Origin: Heterotrichella gracilis
Taxonomy: Eukaryota > Sar > Xanthophyceae > Tribonematales > Xanthonemataceae
Assembly: GCA_032358255.1 (NCBI GenBank)
Contig: JAULBX010026485.1
Coordinates: 1-46,898 of the forward strand
DNA length: 46,898 nt
Direction: 5' to 3'
The notes under the pieces were generated by a model. It had not been told where the DNA came from, did no database searches, and saw nothing but the letters and a program-made list of their open reading frames with translations. Of the stretch, positions 1 through 13,200 are shown piece after piece. Position 1 is the first letter of the stretch. The number at the start of each line of letters is the position of its first letter. A program made the position numbers and the translations under genes.

Positions 1-1
1 G

Positions 2-1350
2 CCTGCCAAACCAGCTGCCAAGGCCCCGGCCCCCCCTCCGCCACCACCACCTGACCCCATCATCACCACCCATATCACCTTCCGACTGCCAAAGAATAAC
101 AAGCTGGTATTGGATCGAACCATTGTTTTTCCTGGTGGAAAAATCGTGAATGAATCCCAGTCATCAACTTGCTTCCCGTTCACTGTGGTAAGGAAAGATC
201 CCACAAAAAATCATGGTGACCTTCCATTTGCAGACAGTGTTTGTTACATTCAAGAATCAATGAAACAAGGTGCATCTCCCTGATGTTTGTATCTAAGTAT
301 TGGCTTCCCTTGAAGCTGGCAACTGTTCCTTAACTTCGGATTGCTTTCCTAGACGCATGTGCAGCGTGTCCCAACATGCAACACAATGTAGTGAGAGCTG
401 GGAAACAGTTCATTGTACTCCTTGGCTTAGGGCACTCCTTGAAACCTTCCGTGTGCTGCATATGACATGGCCAGCACAACTGTTGTTCTGAAAGTGCACA
501 TTGCATCAAGGAATGATTGAGAGAGTCTTTCCTGGCCAATTTCAAATCCACAAGAGGAGCATCCCTTGTCCCCACGTGCAGCCCCGGGGAGCCTCCCGAT
601 TCCGCTTTGTTGGCCAGTGCGGCAACATCGACACCCGCACCTGCTTCCAGCAGTTCCAGGCCACCATCGTAGTGTTCCCCACTGCCCCAACCATCAAGAT
701 GCCAGCGGCAGCGTGCGGGGCCGACATCCGGGGCAAGCGCTGCGCATGGGATGCAGGTGGGTGGTGCGACCCAGCGCGCTATGTGACCCATGGGATTGTG
801 CAGTAGATGTGCGCTCCACCAACGCCCATGTGACCCACAAGCATTCATGCAATGCAGCACATATTTGCCTCGTGTTCTTTTCCCAGTGCATGCTGTATTC
901 ACCTGATCTACATGCATGTAACTGGAAGTCATATACGAATACGTTTTAACAAAAGCATGTGTCATAATATCAACCATCACCCACCGTGCAGCGCTCCCCA
1001 TTAGCGGCCGCACGACCACCAACATCCGGCTGTGCATCGGGCCCGGAGTCAGGGCTGCCAAAGCACCACTGCCCCCTCAGCAGACCCCACCACCCACTAG
1101 GCGGGCCCCACCACCCTCCCTCAAGACCCCACCACCTACCCGCAAGCCCCCACCACCCACCCGCAAGCCCCCACCACCCACCCGTTTGCCGCCGCCGCCC
1201 ACCCACAAGCCCCCACCATCTATCCGTTGGCCGCCACCGCCCACCCGTAACCCCCCACCATCCACCCGCAAGCCCCCACCACCCACACAACGCCCACCAC
1301 CCACACCGCGCCCACCGCCAAGCACCCAGAACCCACCGTCACCCAAATGA
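2..1350 (+). CDS. 3' part of a secreted proline-rich cysteine-containing (HRGP-like) protein
   Basis: Three terminal exons can be read: 2-187, 582-756 and 992-1350, joined in phases 0 and 1, with TGA at 1348-1350. The gene runs off the left edge, so start and signal peptide are not seen. The visible protein begins with a lysine/alanine/proline stretch and a run of seven prolines. A roughly 110-residue domain follows with six cysteines (near CFPF, QCG, TCFQQF, ACGAD, RCAW, LCIG). It ends in about 95 residues of PPP-T-R/K units closing on NPPSPK. Cysteine-rich domains bordered by polyproline are typical of chlorophyte cell-wall hydroxyproline-rich glycoproteins such as pherophorins. I cannot confirm the pherophorin fold by eye. 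The large gene downstream ends in the same PSPK way and may be a diverged neighbour of the same class. An extracellular structural role is inferred. Confidence 0.75.
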
Positions 1351-4201
1351 CCCAATGGCACCCTTCAAGAAATTGTCTTCCCCCTAGCCAGACAATAAGT
1401 ATGCCCGCCCGTATGTTGTCATTTTATGCAACCGGGTTGGGGCTAATCCTTTGCTTTTACGTCGATTTTTCTTTTCTATCCGAATGACACTGCTAATAAA
1501 CAAACCACATTAATCAGGATTTATTTGTTGTATTGTGCAGATTTGTGTACTGGGAAATTCAGTCTATTCTGAGCAAATGGTGCGGGTGGTACAAACAGTG
1601 CCAGGAAGGATTTTCTGACTTCTAATTCAGCTGCATTGCTGGATTGCTTGCAACTAAATAACTGTATGCATCGCTACACCGGATTGCATGGCAGGGTAAG
1701 ATTTGAGCCAAGCTTGGCGTGCGCCTGTGATTTATAAGGATTGTATGATACAGGTAGTGCCCCACTTGGTTGAATCTTAATGACCTTTAGGAGGACTGTT
1801 ACGGTCCTGCAGTAGGACCCTATGGGGACAGTGCAATGCCTATGCACACCTGTGTGGACCATGCACACTCGATGCACCCAGTCTGGTGCATACCCAACTT
1901 TACTCCTGTGCAGCAGGCTCTACTGTAGCACAGCACAACTAGCTAGGTTAGAGCCCTAGATGCCATCAACTGGACCACTTGCATAATATGATATTATCAA
2001 TATGAATCCCTTCAACTGCACTGCATGGCATGGTGTGCATACGTGCTGCCAAGCAACTTTGGATGTTGCAAAGCCAGCAGGAGCCTGCTGCAGCCATTGT
2101 TTCCCACCAGTACCTGCGCATTTTCCCATGCGTGCACCACAAAGCCAGACGAAGACTGCACATGGTCAATGCTGTAAATTACATTAAATGCTGCAACTCA
2201 TATTTAATGATTTATGATGACCTGCACTAAGTCTTTTGTCAAGTGTTCGCCGGTGGTCCACTGGCCCAGGGCACATAGTGACTGTGCCAGACAAAATAAT
2301 CCCTAGACAACTTCAGATGGGCATGTTGTTTGCTTGCACTGCTGAACGTTTGGCGTTTTTTTAAAAACTCGTGTCCTGCTAGGGATTCCCTCTGGCCCTA
2401 AGTGGGTGGTTGCCGCCAATACACCCGGTAAACCAGTCACCTGCCAAAAGGCGCTTGACGAGCACAGGCCATATGTGTACTTTGCTATCAGTACCACCTG
2501 TGTATAAAACTGCAGTGCAACCAGCTGCAACCTCTTGAATATGTAAGGAAGATTCAATTCCAGAATTCGTATGCAGGTCTCTGAATTGGGCCGCCAGACA
2601 CAATTTGCACAACCGGCAACGTGGCACACATGCCTCGGATATAGACTTCATGTCCGGGAAAGCTCCGAGATATGCCTGCGGTGAGTCACAGAAACATCCG
2701 ACCACTCCTTTTTGGCAAGGAGTCCCTGCCAAGTACGCCTTGGTCTGGCCTTCCGTCCACTTTGCTTGTGTCCAGGAGCCTCCTCTGCACTGGAACACTT
2801 GTCAAGCGCAAGGAACAACATACCAGCGTCGCCTTCTTTCGCCGTCGTGGCCAGCACGCCTTGCTTGCAGTGTTGGCGGGCTAAGACTCCCCATTGCTAA
2901 GCGGCACTGGACAGCTGTCTTGCAACCACATCAGGAACCGGACACAGGCGCACACGTTGAGCCTGTCTATTCGAGGGAGGCTTGAGACTACTTGGCTGGT
3001 GACAGAGGTGGGTTGCACGAGAGGGACGAGGCGTGGACCTTGGGGTGGAGGGGGTTGGGCATGCCTTCATTCACGTGGCATTACGGCCTCCAGGCCGCAC
3101 AGGAGGGTATTGCACCCGCGCGACGCTGATTGGTACGGGATGTAAGTGGGTTTCTGGTGGTATGTGTTTATCCTCGAGCTCCTGCAAAGTAAGGGCTTCA
3201 GGCCTCGTGGTTTGTATCTTATCCAGCAGGGTTCAAACCCGGGGTTCAAACTGGCACAACCCAGCCGCTGCAAACACGGCATTGTAACGGGCAGTCGAAG
3301 GCATGTTTAGTGGCTGCGTGCATCTTCGTATGCTGTCCTTGCTTCAAGTACGGGGACAGATCCCCGGGTCTTGCTTATGCATCGTCATGGATGGCACGGG
3401 GTTTGGGGTATGGGCCACTTCTTTTCTTTTTCTAGGGTGCTTCTTTCCCACTAAATTCCTTTGCATCTGCATTCTTATCTAACTACTTGCTTCCTGGCCG
3501 TCTCCATGCGGTAATCGCGTTTGGGACAGGGGTGTGGGTGCTCGACATGCACTACTATGGCACCCCTTCAGAATCACCAACTTAGACCACAGTCCTGCCA
3601 TTGCTCGGCAAGGAAGCTTGCTCCATGTTAGTGTGCAAAGGGCAGCCCATTTGGCCCCTGCCTACAACTTGGGCCTTGCTGCATCTAGCCCAGCCTGCCC
3701 ACCTTGTGATTGCATGGCGTGGCTGTGATGAAATCGCTGGTGAGAGGTTGTGACAGCAGTACCTAGCAGCACCAGGCTGGCACCCAGCATAAAGGGCAGG
3801 CTGCTAGCTTGTATGTGCTTCTGGAGGGTATATACCTAACTAGCTACCTGTCCTTCCACCCACCCCAGCAGGGTAAGCTGCAGTACTTTGAACCCACCAG
3901 CCCCGCCTCTCAACAAGCCTTTGCCACACAGCCTCTCTGGTTGATGTGAACACACCCCAACCCGCCTTTCCTGACCAACACCCCCTTGCAGATAGGTCAT
4001 CAACAAAACCACTGGCAACCTAGCTGACTGCGTTGCACCCACCCCAACCTATACTTTCCGTGCTTCCTTCCGCAGGTAGCCAGTGCTTCTCCCTGCGCAG
4101 CAACTAGCACCCACGCCCTGCCCAACAAGTTTGGCTAGGCAGCAGTCACGCTGGCGTACCCCATGGCAGACCCCACCTAGGGTTTCCTAGGGTTCCCGCG
4201 G
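1351..4201. other. Intergenic region between the two proline-rich protein genes
   Basis: No convincing gene is seen on either strand. Open frames here are short, lack credible splice partners and have no recognisable motif. An AATAAA-like string lies near 1496, but no TGTAA (the usual chlorophyte polyadenylation signal) lies close to the upstream stop. At 3219-3262 the sequence GGGTTCAAAC occurs twice in close succession. The last few hundred bases must contain the promoter and 5' UTR of the large gene; no clear TATA box was found. Confidence 0.5.
4163..4180 (+). promoter_or_regulatory. Possible five-codon upstream ORF ahead of the giant gene
   Basis: An ATG at 4163 opens a five-codon frame (MADPT) that stops at 4178-4180, 21 bases before the proposed start ATG at 4202. 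It matters only if transcription starts upstream of it, which the sequence alone does not show. Between it and the start, CTAGGGTTT and CTAGGGTTC telobox-like strings occur. Confidence 0.2.
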
Positions 4202-4292
4202 ATGGCGCGCCACACGCCATGCGGCAGCCTGCTCCTGCAGGCCTGCCTCCTGGTGGCGCTGATTTGTTTGCCCCCCCTGGTCACCCCCCAAG
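4202..4292 (+). other. Exon 1: signal peptide of the giant protein
   Basis: The exon encodes 30 residues plus one base. It starts MARHTPCGSLLLQACLLVAL and continues with a hydrophobic ICLPPLVTP stretch. This is a classic secretory signal: a basic residue near the start, a leucine/valine/alanine core, and small or polar residues near the likely cleavage site. The donor is AAG|GTGAGC in phase 1. The start ATG has a G at +4. This is why I place the gene start here rather than at an upstream ATG. Confidence 0.75.
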
Positions 4293-7200
4293 GTGAGCGC
4301 TGCACCTCGGCAAAGTGTGGGGCATGCCTGCAGCTAGTGGACGTGCGGGTTTGTGTGTATCAACCCATGTGCCTATGTTCAAAACCTATGTATCAGTGTA
4401 AGCACTGCATGCACAGCAGGGCAAGGGTGGGGGTACCAGGGCTGAAACGGGATTGAAGGGCGAAGGCAGGGGTGCGCGGCACGTGGCAAAGTGGTTGCGC
4501 TGCGGATGCACACCAGGCATGCATGTATCGGGCAGAATCTGTACCTATGTCCCACACAACCAAAACTTTGCCCTCGCCCTGACCTCATACCCCGCAGGTA
4601 TCAAGGTGAGCAGCGATGCCACCTGGCACGGCGCGGGCGGCGGGCTGTGCGGCAGGTTTGAGCTGCAACTAGCGTGCGCACCTTCCTGCACCAAGGGGTG
4701 TGAGCTCGATATATCAGATGCGGGGAGGACGCGCGCCACGTACCAGGTCTTTCACCAGGTGCGCTCCCCCTGAGGGGCAGAAATGGGTACAGAACTGGAC
4801 TGGTGTCAGCTCCCTAGTCGTTCCCACGTTGCTTTCTGGGGCACTGTACTGGCAACTTGTTTTTGTCGTCAGCAGCCATACCCTGCTAGGGCATCGGATT
4901 GACAACAGCCGCCACAAACAGCGCGCGTTGGCATGTAATCCACATGCCTGTGCATCCTATGTAGTGCATGCTATTATTGAATGCTCCCCTTGCAGAGTGA
5001 CAGTCTCATTAACAACAAAATTGCTGTGCAGGGCACTGTGCTGGCAACCACCCCCCGCTACTCCCACCTCAGCACCCCCCCAGATGGCCGCATCGACCCC
5101 TCACTGGATTTCCCTGCATTCCGCCACGGGGGTGCAGAGCACTACTCCGCCGCCGGGGTCCTATTCCCCCCTGGCACACACACCCTAAGGGTTTTGGCTC
5201 GTGTGGAGGGCGATGCATCGGAGGGTGGGGAGGGGTGCGCTGTGGTGCGCGCAATGTGCTACTCGCCAGGTAAGCACTTGCTTGCACACCGCGCAGCCTA
5301 AGTTTGCTTTCCCCAAAAAGTAGTGCGCTGCTTAGACTGCAAAATAATTCCAGAAAGTAGGTACATATGACCCTCCACCACCACGCAGGTTCTCCGGCAG
5401 AGGTAGCTGGCCTGCTGTACCGCCCCCAGGGTGCAGGGCTTGTGGTGGACAAAGACCCTACAAGCGCAGCAGCCCAAGTACCGCGGATAACCCACTCCCC
5501 GCAACAGGCCTGGCAGCAAGGCAACCTAGGGTTCCATGCAGAGGATAACCCTAGCAAAGGGTCTGCCACAACCGGGGACGGCGAGTTTCAGGTGTGTGGA
5601 TTGGCACACAGCCGAAACGCTGCTGACTGGTATCCATGTTCTCCACCTGCCATATGCCCATGCGGCGAAGCGAGTGATTGCACTTCTACTGCCATGCATG
5701 AAGAGTGCCGCGCTTTCTTTAAAATTACCATTACAAGCTTTGTTTGAAACGCTTCATTGCAACGTGCAGCTGGCAACGCAAGGGTCCATATCCCATGCGC
5801 TGGAGGGCGCCGTCCAAATGGCGTGGGATGCGTTCAATTTCCGGCCCACCGCCTCCCCTCCCAACCCACACAGCCCGTCCCCTGCCCCGGCTCCCCACCA
5901 GCAACTCAGCCAAGCAGACTCCAACCAGGATCCAAGTGTGAGTGCGGGTGCTGGGCGCCAGTCGCATGAAGCAGTGGTTTCCGCGAGAAATGCTGCCCTG
6001 GCCCCGCCAGTAGCAACCCTGCAGGCGGAGGGTGGTTCGCCTGGTGCCGATGTGGCGCAAACACTCGCCAGCCAGCAACAGGCAGTGCGCATGGACTCGC
6101 CTGGCCCTGCCAGCTCGCAGGATGTGGATTCGCCTGGCCCTGCCTCCGCCTCCGCAGCGGTTGAGATTCCACCTCTGCAGGACCAGGAGGCCGCAGTGCA
6201 AGCGAAACCACTCCAGGAGGTGGGTTGGCCCCCGCATATGACTGTATATTACAGAAAATTTTCAAGCTACATGTGTTCACACAAAAAATGGAATCTGCTA
6301 TGTTTCTCGCTGACTTAGTTATCTTTCGTCTGGTGACCCATCTGGCACACCACAACATCTGGTTACATTAAATGCACTCTTAAGCCACACGCCGCTGCCA
6401 GCACCATCACACATGCACAATGGCCACCCCATCCCCTGATCCCCACATCGCTCCCCTGCAGGCTTCGCCCCTGCTGGGGCCACTGCAAGCCCACCTCGAG
6501 TCAGCACAGGCGCTTGTGAGGGGCCTGTTCCGCACATGGGGCGGGTCACCCACCACCACCACCACCACCACCACCACCGCCGCCACCACCACCACCACGG
6601 AATCGGTAGCAGACGGGGGCATCGGCCAGTTTCGCGATCCCGCTGTAGCAGCTGGCAATGCTTACGCGGGTGGTGACAGCGGTGGCATGGAGCACCCGCT
6701 GCTGGAGCCCGCGCACCTTTCTCCAAGGCAGGCGCTGGCAACGGCGGGAACCACCATGGCACCCACCACAGCCACCACGACCACGACCACCAGCGTCGCC
6801 AGCGGTGGCGGCGCATCAGCCGGGTCGGTATCCTCCGGCGCCGCGCAAGTGCGCGATACAGCAGCGGACCAGCTGCGCAACCCTGGTGCAGCAGCTGGCA
6901 ATGCCTACGCGGGCGGCGACAGCGGCAGCATGGGGCACCCGCTACTAGAGCCTGCACACATGGCGCCCAAGGAAGCACTGGCATCTACCACAGCAGGCGT
7001 CGGTGCATCCGCAGGCCAGGCTAGCGAGGGGCAGGGTGCGGATTTGGTCCCGTCCGGCATGGGCGCCGACCACTTGCGTGACCCTGGAACAGCAGCCGGC
7101 AGTGCTTATGCCGGTGGTGACAGTGGCAGCGTGGGACACCCGCTACTGGAGCCTGCACGCATGGCGCCCAAGGAAGCCCTGGCAAGCGCAGGGACCATTA

Positions 7201-10200
7201 GCATCTCCACCTCCACCTCCACCCCCACACCCACCATCGTCGGCGGTGTCGGCAGCGCATCAGCGGGGTCGGTATCCACCGGCGCTGCGCACTTGCGCGC
7301 CACAGCCGCATACCAGCTACGAGACGCATCCTCAGCTACTGGCGCTGCGTATGCCGGCGGGGATAGTGGCAGCATGGGGCACCCGCTACTGGAGCCAACA
7401 CACATGCCGTCCAGGGATGTCATGGCAACTGCGGGAATCACAGCCACCACCACACCCACTCCCTCCACACCCATCATCAATGACAGTGGCAGCACATCAG
7501 CTGGGTCAGTATCCTCCGGTGCTGGGCAGTTGCGGGACCCAGATCAGCTACGAGACCCTTCCTCAGCGGCTGGCGCTGCGTATGCGGGCGGGGATAGTGG
7601 CAGCATGGGTCACCCGCTACTGGAGCCAACACACATGCCATCCAGGGATGTTATGGCAACTGCGGGAATCACAGCCACCACCACAACCACTACACCCACA
7701 CACTCCATTCCTACCATCACCGGCAGCAGCAGCGCATCAGCAGGGTCGGTTTCCTCCGGAACCGCAAAAGTGCGTAACCCAGCAGCGTACCAGTTGCGCG
7801 ACCCTTCCTCTGCGGCTGGCGCGATGTATGCGGGTGGGGATAGTGGCAGCATGGGGCATCCACTACTGGAGCCTGCACACATGCCGTCCAGGGATGCGTT
7901 GGCCACAGCCTCTGTTACCGCCACCACCAGTACCCCCACCGCCACGCCCAATATACCCACCACCAGTGGCAACGGCAGCGCATCAGCGGGGTCGGTATCC
8001 TCCGGCGCCGCGAAGTTGCGCTACATAGCCTCGGCCACCAGCCACCAGCCACCGGTGGTGCTGCGGGTGAATGGGGAGTGGTGGGGGGGTGAGAGTGTGG
8101 GTGAGCCGGCAGGGGGCGTGGATGCGCTGGATTCGGATCTGTGCGGCGAGTTCAGGGTGGAGATCCAGTGCTCCTGTGCGAATGGATGCCTGCTCGACGT
8201 CACAGGTGGGAACAGGTTTGGGGTGGTGACTTGCGTTGAATTGTGGTTTTACTTGCAGCAAGCCTAGCCTCACCAGCAGTGGTTCATGCGGCATTGCCAT
8301 GTGGCAGCTGTGGATAGGGGTGGCGGGTGTGCGCTAGGACCGCTGGATGCATTCCTACTGGGGCACAGGGATGAGGCCCAATAGGAAGGGTGTGGGATTG
8401 AGGCATTGCTGTGATATGCCCTTTGCTGTTGTTCAAATAGCAATCTAGGCTTGCTCATTCATAGTTGTTGCATCAGCCAGCTCCACTGTCCTCCTGCTGT
8501 ATCTCTCCCCTCTGCTTCACCCCTTTCCTCCCCCGCTGCAGACTTTGGAGCCCTGCGCAGCTTCTTCGCCCTGCGCAACGTTTCCGCCACCCCCACCCCC
8601 CTGGGCTCCACCCCTGTGTACCCCGACCCCATGGTAGGGGCCTCTGGGAAGGTGCACCCCCTGCGGCATTTCCCCGCATTTGGGCCCACCACGCCCTCCT
8701 TTGTGGGCGGGTACCACTACAGGTACGCTTGTCTGAAGCATGCGCTTCTGCCAACCTATTATTGATGTAGCTTCCTTATTGCATGCCTGCCAGGATAGGA
8801 AGTGCCCTGCCCGGGAGGTGAATGTGGTTTACAAAAACTGCTGGGCAGTTTCAGCTCGGCACTGTTATGCTGCTGGGGATTTCGCCCTTGCACCGCCACA
8901 TTGTCCTCCCTTCCAGTCCTAAATCAAGTTGCAGACCCTTACTTGACCCATGGCTGCCTCCTGTGGCCACTGGGCCTTCCCGTGCATACCACTAAACAGT
9001 TTGCTCAATTCCTTGTTGCAGTGCCAAGAGCTTCCCCCTGCCAAGAGGGGAGCAGGTAGTGGAGGTGACAGGGACAAGCATGCTGACCCCCGCCGGTGGG
9101 AAATACGAGGCACCCCTGGAAGCCGCCCCCTCTGCATGTGCGCTCATCAGGGCAAGCTGTTCCCCTGCACCAGGTGAGCTTCCCAAACCCTGGCCTGGGC
9201 CGTTGGCCCTTACAAATACAACTGCCCCTAGAAGCTGGCTGCTCATAGTGTGTGGCAATTTGTGCAACTTATGCCTCGGCCCCTGGATGCTATTTCCCCA
9301 GTGGTGCTGGTGCTGTCAGCAGATTGCCTCAACCCCCACACCACCCACCTTCGACTCTGCACACTCCATCCCTGCATGCATTACAGTGGTGTTCAGCCCA
9401 TCACCCCTGTATAACCCCTGCAACGCGTGTGCCCACTGCCCCTCCCCTGCCCCTCTCCCAGTTGAACCCACCCCTGGCGGCGTCTTCACTACCTCACCAG
9501 AGACCCTAGCTAGGGCCCAGGAGGCAGCAAGGGAGGCGGCGCTGCGTGTGGCAGACGGGGAGGTGGACCATGCCTCCATCCCGGGGATTGGGCTGGGGGT
9601 GATGCACGGGGATGTAGAGGTGTTCCGCTACGACGCCGCCACCCACCTGCCCGCCTCGTTTTCAGCGCTGCTCCCCCAGGGGGGCAAGGGAGTGGCTGTG
9701 GCGGCTGGAAAGACCAGCACCCCGGCTGTGGTGGAGCACCCTGCTTTTGAGGATGAGGAGGAGGGCGCAGATGGTATGCAGTTCTTGCTCCTGTCGGCAG
9801 CAGAGTGGCAAGACCAAGCCGAGCTGATGTCATTCCAGGTGGGTGAAATCCCCTCATTCTCCCCCCATCAGTGTGTACATTCTTGTGCTGAAAACGTGAC
9901 TCCACCTTGACTGAACCAGGACACTGCAGCCATTCCAACCCTTGCACCGCCTAGGCAGTGCGCCCAACACCCTCCACCCACAGCTGGTGCAGGACGCAGT
10001 TCAGGCAAGGGTGCTCGTAGGGTAGAGGTTGAACCCGCTCCTTGTCACCCCCACTGAGCCCCCCGCCCCTTTCCCGCAGGCTGTTGAAAAGGCCATCCGT
10101 GCGCAGGACAAGCGCGTGGCTGATGCCCAACCAGACCAGGTGCCGGAGGCAGGGGGCGCGACACAGAACGTTACGCACAAGGGTGAGACCCCTGCCAAAG

Positions 10201-13200
10201 CACCCGCAGTGCCTGTATGCATCCGTATGCCTGCGCCCGTGTTCTTTGAATGCACTAGAGGCACTGCCACACGCTACCCTACCAAACTTGACAGGAAAAA
10301 ATGTACCCAAATTTTACTCTAAGATGCGAGAGGAATTAATATTTCTCAGCATTCCCTGACCAACCCCTTTCAATAGAACTTCCAAAGCCCAAACCAGGCC
10401 CCACCAAACTCGCTCAACGCTCTCTGCAGGAGTGACTGTCACTCAATACTCACCGCACCCGCATGGGTTGGCGGATGGTACCACACCACCCCTGCCCCTG
10501 CCCCCCCCGCGCAAACCTCACATGGAGGGAGTCATGTCGGCATTCAAAGCGGGTGCCTCAAAATCTTCGGTGGGTAAAAAATGATGGGTGTGGGAGGGGA
10601 GAACTGCTGCGAAGTAGCTGCGATATTGGTGGAGGCATGCATGCATCCACGCCTATTGCAATGTCAGTCACTGGCACAACATTTGCATGACCAAGCTTCT
10701 TCAGAAATTTGCAATGGCAGCATCTCCCATGTGCGCTTGTAACTCTGAAAGTAAACCCTTCTCCCCCGCCCTCCCCCTCAGGACACGCACCGCCTCTTGA
10801 TCAGAGACTCACCTGCCCGCCAGATGCACACGTTGCACATGGCGCACAGTGCGAGCGAGGCCAGGGGTGTGGACCTGGGGGACGTGCTGCTGGGCGCTGA
10901 TGTGCAGGTGCGGGGAATGTGGGTTCTTCGCAGCGTGGACGGTGATAATGTAGTGTGTTTTTAGTGGCAGGCCAGATACGTGTGCTGGGCAAAATTAAAT
11001 GGCACAAACACATGGCGTCCCTCAAGCAAGCCCACTGTGGGGTTGCATTGGCACCCCTTGCACCCCAACAGCCGTTGAAGGATGCTCGTGTGTGAAGCCA
11101 GTGCCATTGCGATAGCATGATATAAACATGATCCACAGGTATTACCGAGCAGACACCACTCATTGTGATCAAACCCTCCCGCATGGTTGCGTTGCTGCCC
11201 CATTCTTGCCCCCCGTCCGCCCTACTTTCAGCATCGCTGACGCACATTTTCCCCCCTGCCAGGTGGTGAGCTATGGACCAGCTACTGGGGAGCCAGATGG
11301 GTCCCTGGGACTGTTGGCAGCAGACCTCAAATACCGACAGGTGGCGGCCACGCAGGGGCCCACCACACCACGGGTAGGGTTTAGGGCTTCTGGGGAGGGT
11401 TGCCAGGGCTTCTCGGGAGTCCTCAAGGTGGATGATGCATATGTGCATGCATTAGATGCTCCCACTCCATGCGTAAGAATTTAGGGTTTTTGGAAAAGGG
11501 TGGAGGTTTGTTGGGGAGGGTGTGCCCACGGGCAGAGGGGATCTTGGGTATGTGGAGGAGGTCTTACAAATGTGGTGTTCGGTAGAGGTGTATGGAGCAC
11601 TTGGCATGCAGCGCAGTTGTAGTGTACCAGGCGGAGTGCTGGGTGGATAGCCACAATGGCCACTTGATGCCGCAAAGGCCTCTTGACCCCTCACACAACC
11701 TTTGCGCCTCTCCCAAGAAAGCTGAATCCCATCAACCGCACCCCCTCCCTGCAGGCGAGCCCCCCATCCCAACCCCCAGCTTCATCTTCACCCGCCACTG
11801 GCGCCGTGGCTCAACCCCCTCTGGGACCTTCCCAGGGACCCTCCCCGGGACCCGACGAGGATGAGGAGGATGATGACAAGGACGATGATGAGGACGATGT
11901 GAACGACGTGGCGCTGCTGCCTGCCATCGACGTTGAGGACGACGAGGAGATGCTGCGGGCGCTGCAGGCGGAGGGGGTGTCGTTCCACTATGTGGACGCC
12001 AGGGTCCCTGCTCAGGGGCCTGACACCCTCCCAGGGACCAAGGAGAGCAGCTCCAGTCCCCTGAAAAAGCGGGGCGGCACTGGTGCCGGCGTGGTGGTGG
12101 CGGCAGGCTCATTCTCTGGCATGCATGCGCCTTCAGAGCTGGATTCTGTGCTGCGGGATAGGATGGCGGCGCATGCCGCTACCGGCGCTGGCCCCCAAGG
12201 GTACATTGATGAGCGGGGGCTGCTGACGGTTTCCTCGGGGATGCCGGTCAAGCGTGTGGAGTCCCCAGGCAGCACCCAGGCTGGCGCTGTTTCGGCTGGC
12301 GCTGTTACAGCTGGCGCTGTTACAGCTGGCGGTGACTTGCCTGGCGCTACTGCAGCTGGGGCTGGTACGCCTGGGGCTGGTACGCCTGTCGTGGAGGAGC
12401 CCACACCCTTGGCCGCTGCTGCGCTGGCGATGGAGAAGGGACTCCTGGTGCGGAGGGGTGGAAACCAAGGTTCTGAAAAAATAAAAAATATATTGCATAA
12501 CCAAAATCAATGGAGATGAGATTTGATTAGGATTTAATTAGTAGCTACTGTGGGGTAATTTTGAGGAAAACAAACTAGCAGGTGTTCCACTTGTGATCTG
12601 CATCGTTGGCCAAAGCAGCCACCACATCCCCTGCCCAATGGGGCAGCAACCTGAACCCACATGGCATTGACGCTTGCCCCCTCCACGTGCAGGACTATGC
12701 GGCGGTGATCGCTGCCAACCCCGACCTCACCCCAGACCAGCTGGCAGAGTCCCAGATGCTGTTCCGAGGCGCCGCCATGGTGGCCACAAGGCTGCGCTCA
12801 CACGCAGGGCTGCCTGACATTGCCACACCGCAAACCCTGGCAGTGCCAGTGGCCCAACCCGTGAGGAGGCGTGCCATGGAGGTGGCGGGCGGGGCGTTCC
12901 ATGTGGGCCAGGTTGATCCAGCTCGCGCGGCGCAGCTGTCGCATGCGCTGGATGCCGCCATTGCAGCCGACATGGGCATGCAGGCGGGGGCGGGAGCCAT
13001 GGCCGCCAAGGCGTTCACCGCATCACACCCCGAAACCCCAGTCTCACCTCCCCCTGCATTCCGCATGGCGCCCGCTTCTGCTGCGCTTGCCAGCGAGATG
13101 GCGCAGGCTCTTGATTCTGCCATGAAGGCCGATATTGGCATGCAGGCAGGTGCAGGAGCCATGGCCGCAGCGGCTTTTGCCACCAAGCAGCAGCAGCAGC

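Noticed and set aside
2379-2798. A 139-codon - strand frame in the intergenic region
   Set aside because: No start context, splice partners or recognisable motif. Its length is within what GC-rich DNA yields by chance.
3219-3262. GGGTTCAAACCC as a tRNA T-loop or SINE B-box
   Set aside because: Flanking bases do not form acceptor, D or anticodon stems, and no convincing A-box lies at the right distance. The same goes for GGGTTCAATC near 31900 and GGTTCGAAG near 44158.
5731-6984. - strand frames rich in Arg, Trp and Val over the YAGGDSG and linker exons
   Set aside because: Low-complexity antisense of Pro/Thr-rich coding sequence. The + strand model explains the region.
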